From assembly GCA_009783365.1 (NCBI GenBank), contig WRHG01000120.1, forward strand, positions 1 to 6,074: a DNA stretch of 6,074 bases. The letters are read 5' to 3'. The stretch is from Clostridia bacterium (GTDB lineage: Bacteria > Bacillota_A > Clostridia > Christensenellales > Aristaeellaceae). The stretch's first letter is position 1. The number at the start of each line of letters is the position of its first letter. A model generated the notes under the pieces. That model did not search any database and was not told the origin of the DNA. It was given only the letters and a program-made list of their open reading frames with translations. Positions 5,912 through 6,074 of the stretch are shown piece by piece. A program made the translations under genes and the position numbers.

Positions 5912-6074
5912 GCATGACAGATTCGAGATTCCCCATTTTTCAAGCCGAGGCGAAGCGATCCGGCGACAAGAAGGAAAGTTGAGGGTCTTTCGGTTTCTTC
6001 AAGAGCAAATGGGAAATGCCTTGTTTGCAACGAGCAAAAACAGTGAAGATGCCATCAGCAATGGCAAAGAACAT
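5912..6074. other. Unassigned region at the window edge
   Basis: I see no recognisable gene. One minus-strand frame is open from the edge to a TGA at 5942-5940, with no more than about 44 codons visible and a sequence I do not recognise. A plus-strand frame in the other direction is also open to the edge. Neither has a convincing start signal or family motif inside the window. No clear terminator is visible. Confidence 0.4.

Noticed and set aside
5940..6074. Partial minus-strand frame ending at TGA 5942-5940
   Set aside because: It is too short and unrecognisable, with no evidence of coding beyond being open; a plus-strand frame is equally open.

Overview
The window looks like chromosomal DNA of a moderately GC-rich Gram-positive bacterium, most likely a Clostridia-class Bacillota. 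The reasons are a membrane-anchored RNase Y, separate secD and secF genes, strong Shine-Dalgarno (SD) sequences, and near-consensus sigma-A promoters with 17-bp spacers. The genus cannot be named from the sequence.

Left part, minus strand (20-2862): a likely operon runs from a strong promoter (2834-2862) through a small exported-type protein of about 120 residues (2394-2756), secD (950-2314) and secF (20-949). SecD and SecF form the membrane complex that uses the proton gradient to help finish protein export through SecYEG. The small gene has a signal-peptide-like N-terminus, ends in Ala-Pro-Pro-Arg-Ala, and is followed by an RNA hairpin that can alternatively pair with the secD SD. That layout recalls the secretion-monitoring arrest peptides (SecM, VemP, and the R-A-P-G/P class including ApdP). 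It is the best candidate here for an undescribed regulatory system. The idea rests on architecture, not on homology.

Middle (2907-3918, plus strand): a stand-alone beta-class DNA adenine methyltransferase has its own extended -10 promoter and a probable TTG start. It is clearly more AT-rich than its neighbours and no restriction enzyme is visible, so it looks horizontally acquired. It converges on rny with only 50 bp between the stop codons.

Right part, minus strand (3969-5911): rny encodes RNase Y, the membrane endoribonuclease that starts mRNA decay. Upstream lies about 320 nt of non-coding, strongly structured RNA, starting at a near-perfect promoter (5883-5911) and ending at an intrinsic terminator (5553-5576) 42 bp before the rny start. 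It is either an independent small RNA or a long attenuated leader of rny. I could not assign it to a known RNA family.

The last 160 bases (5912-6074) hold nothing I can identify. Reading frames there stay open to the window edge, but none is recognisable.
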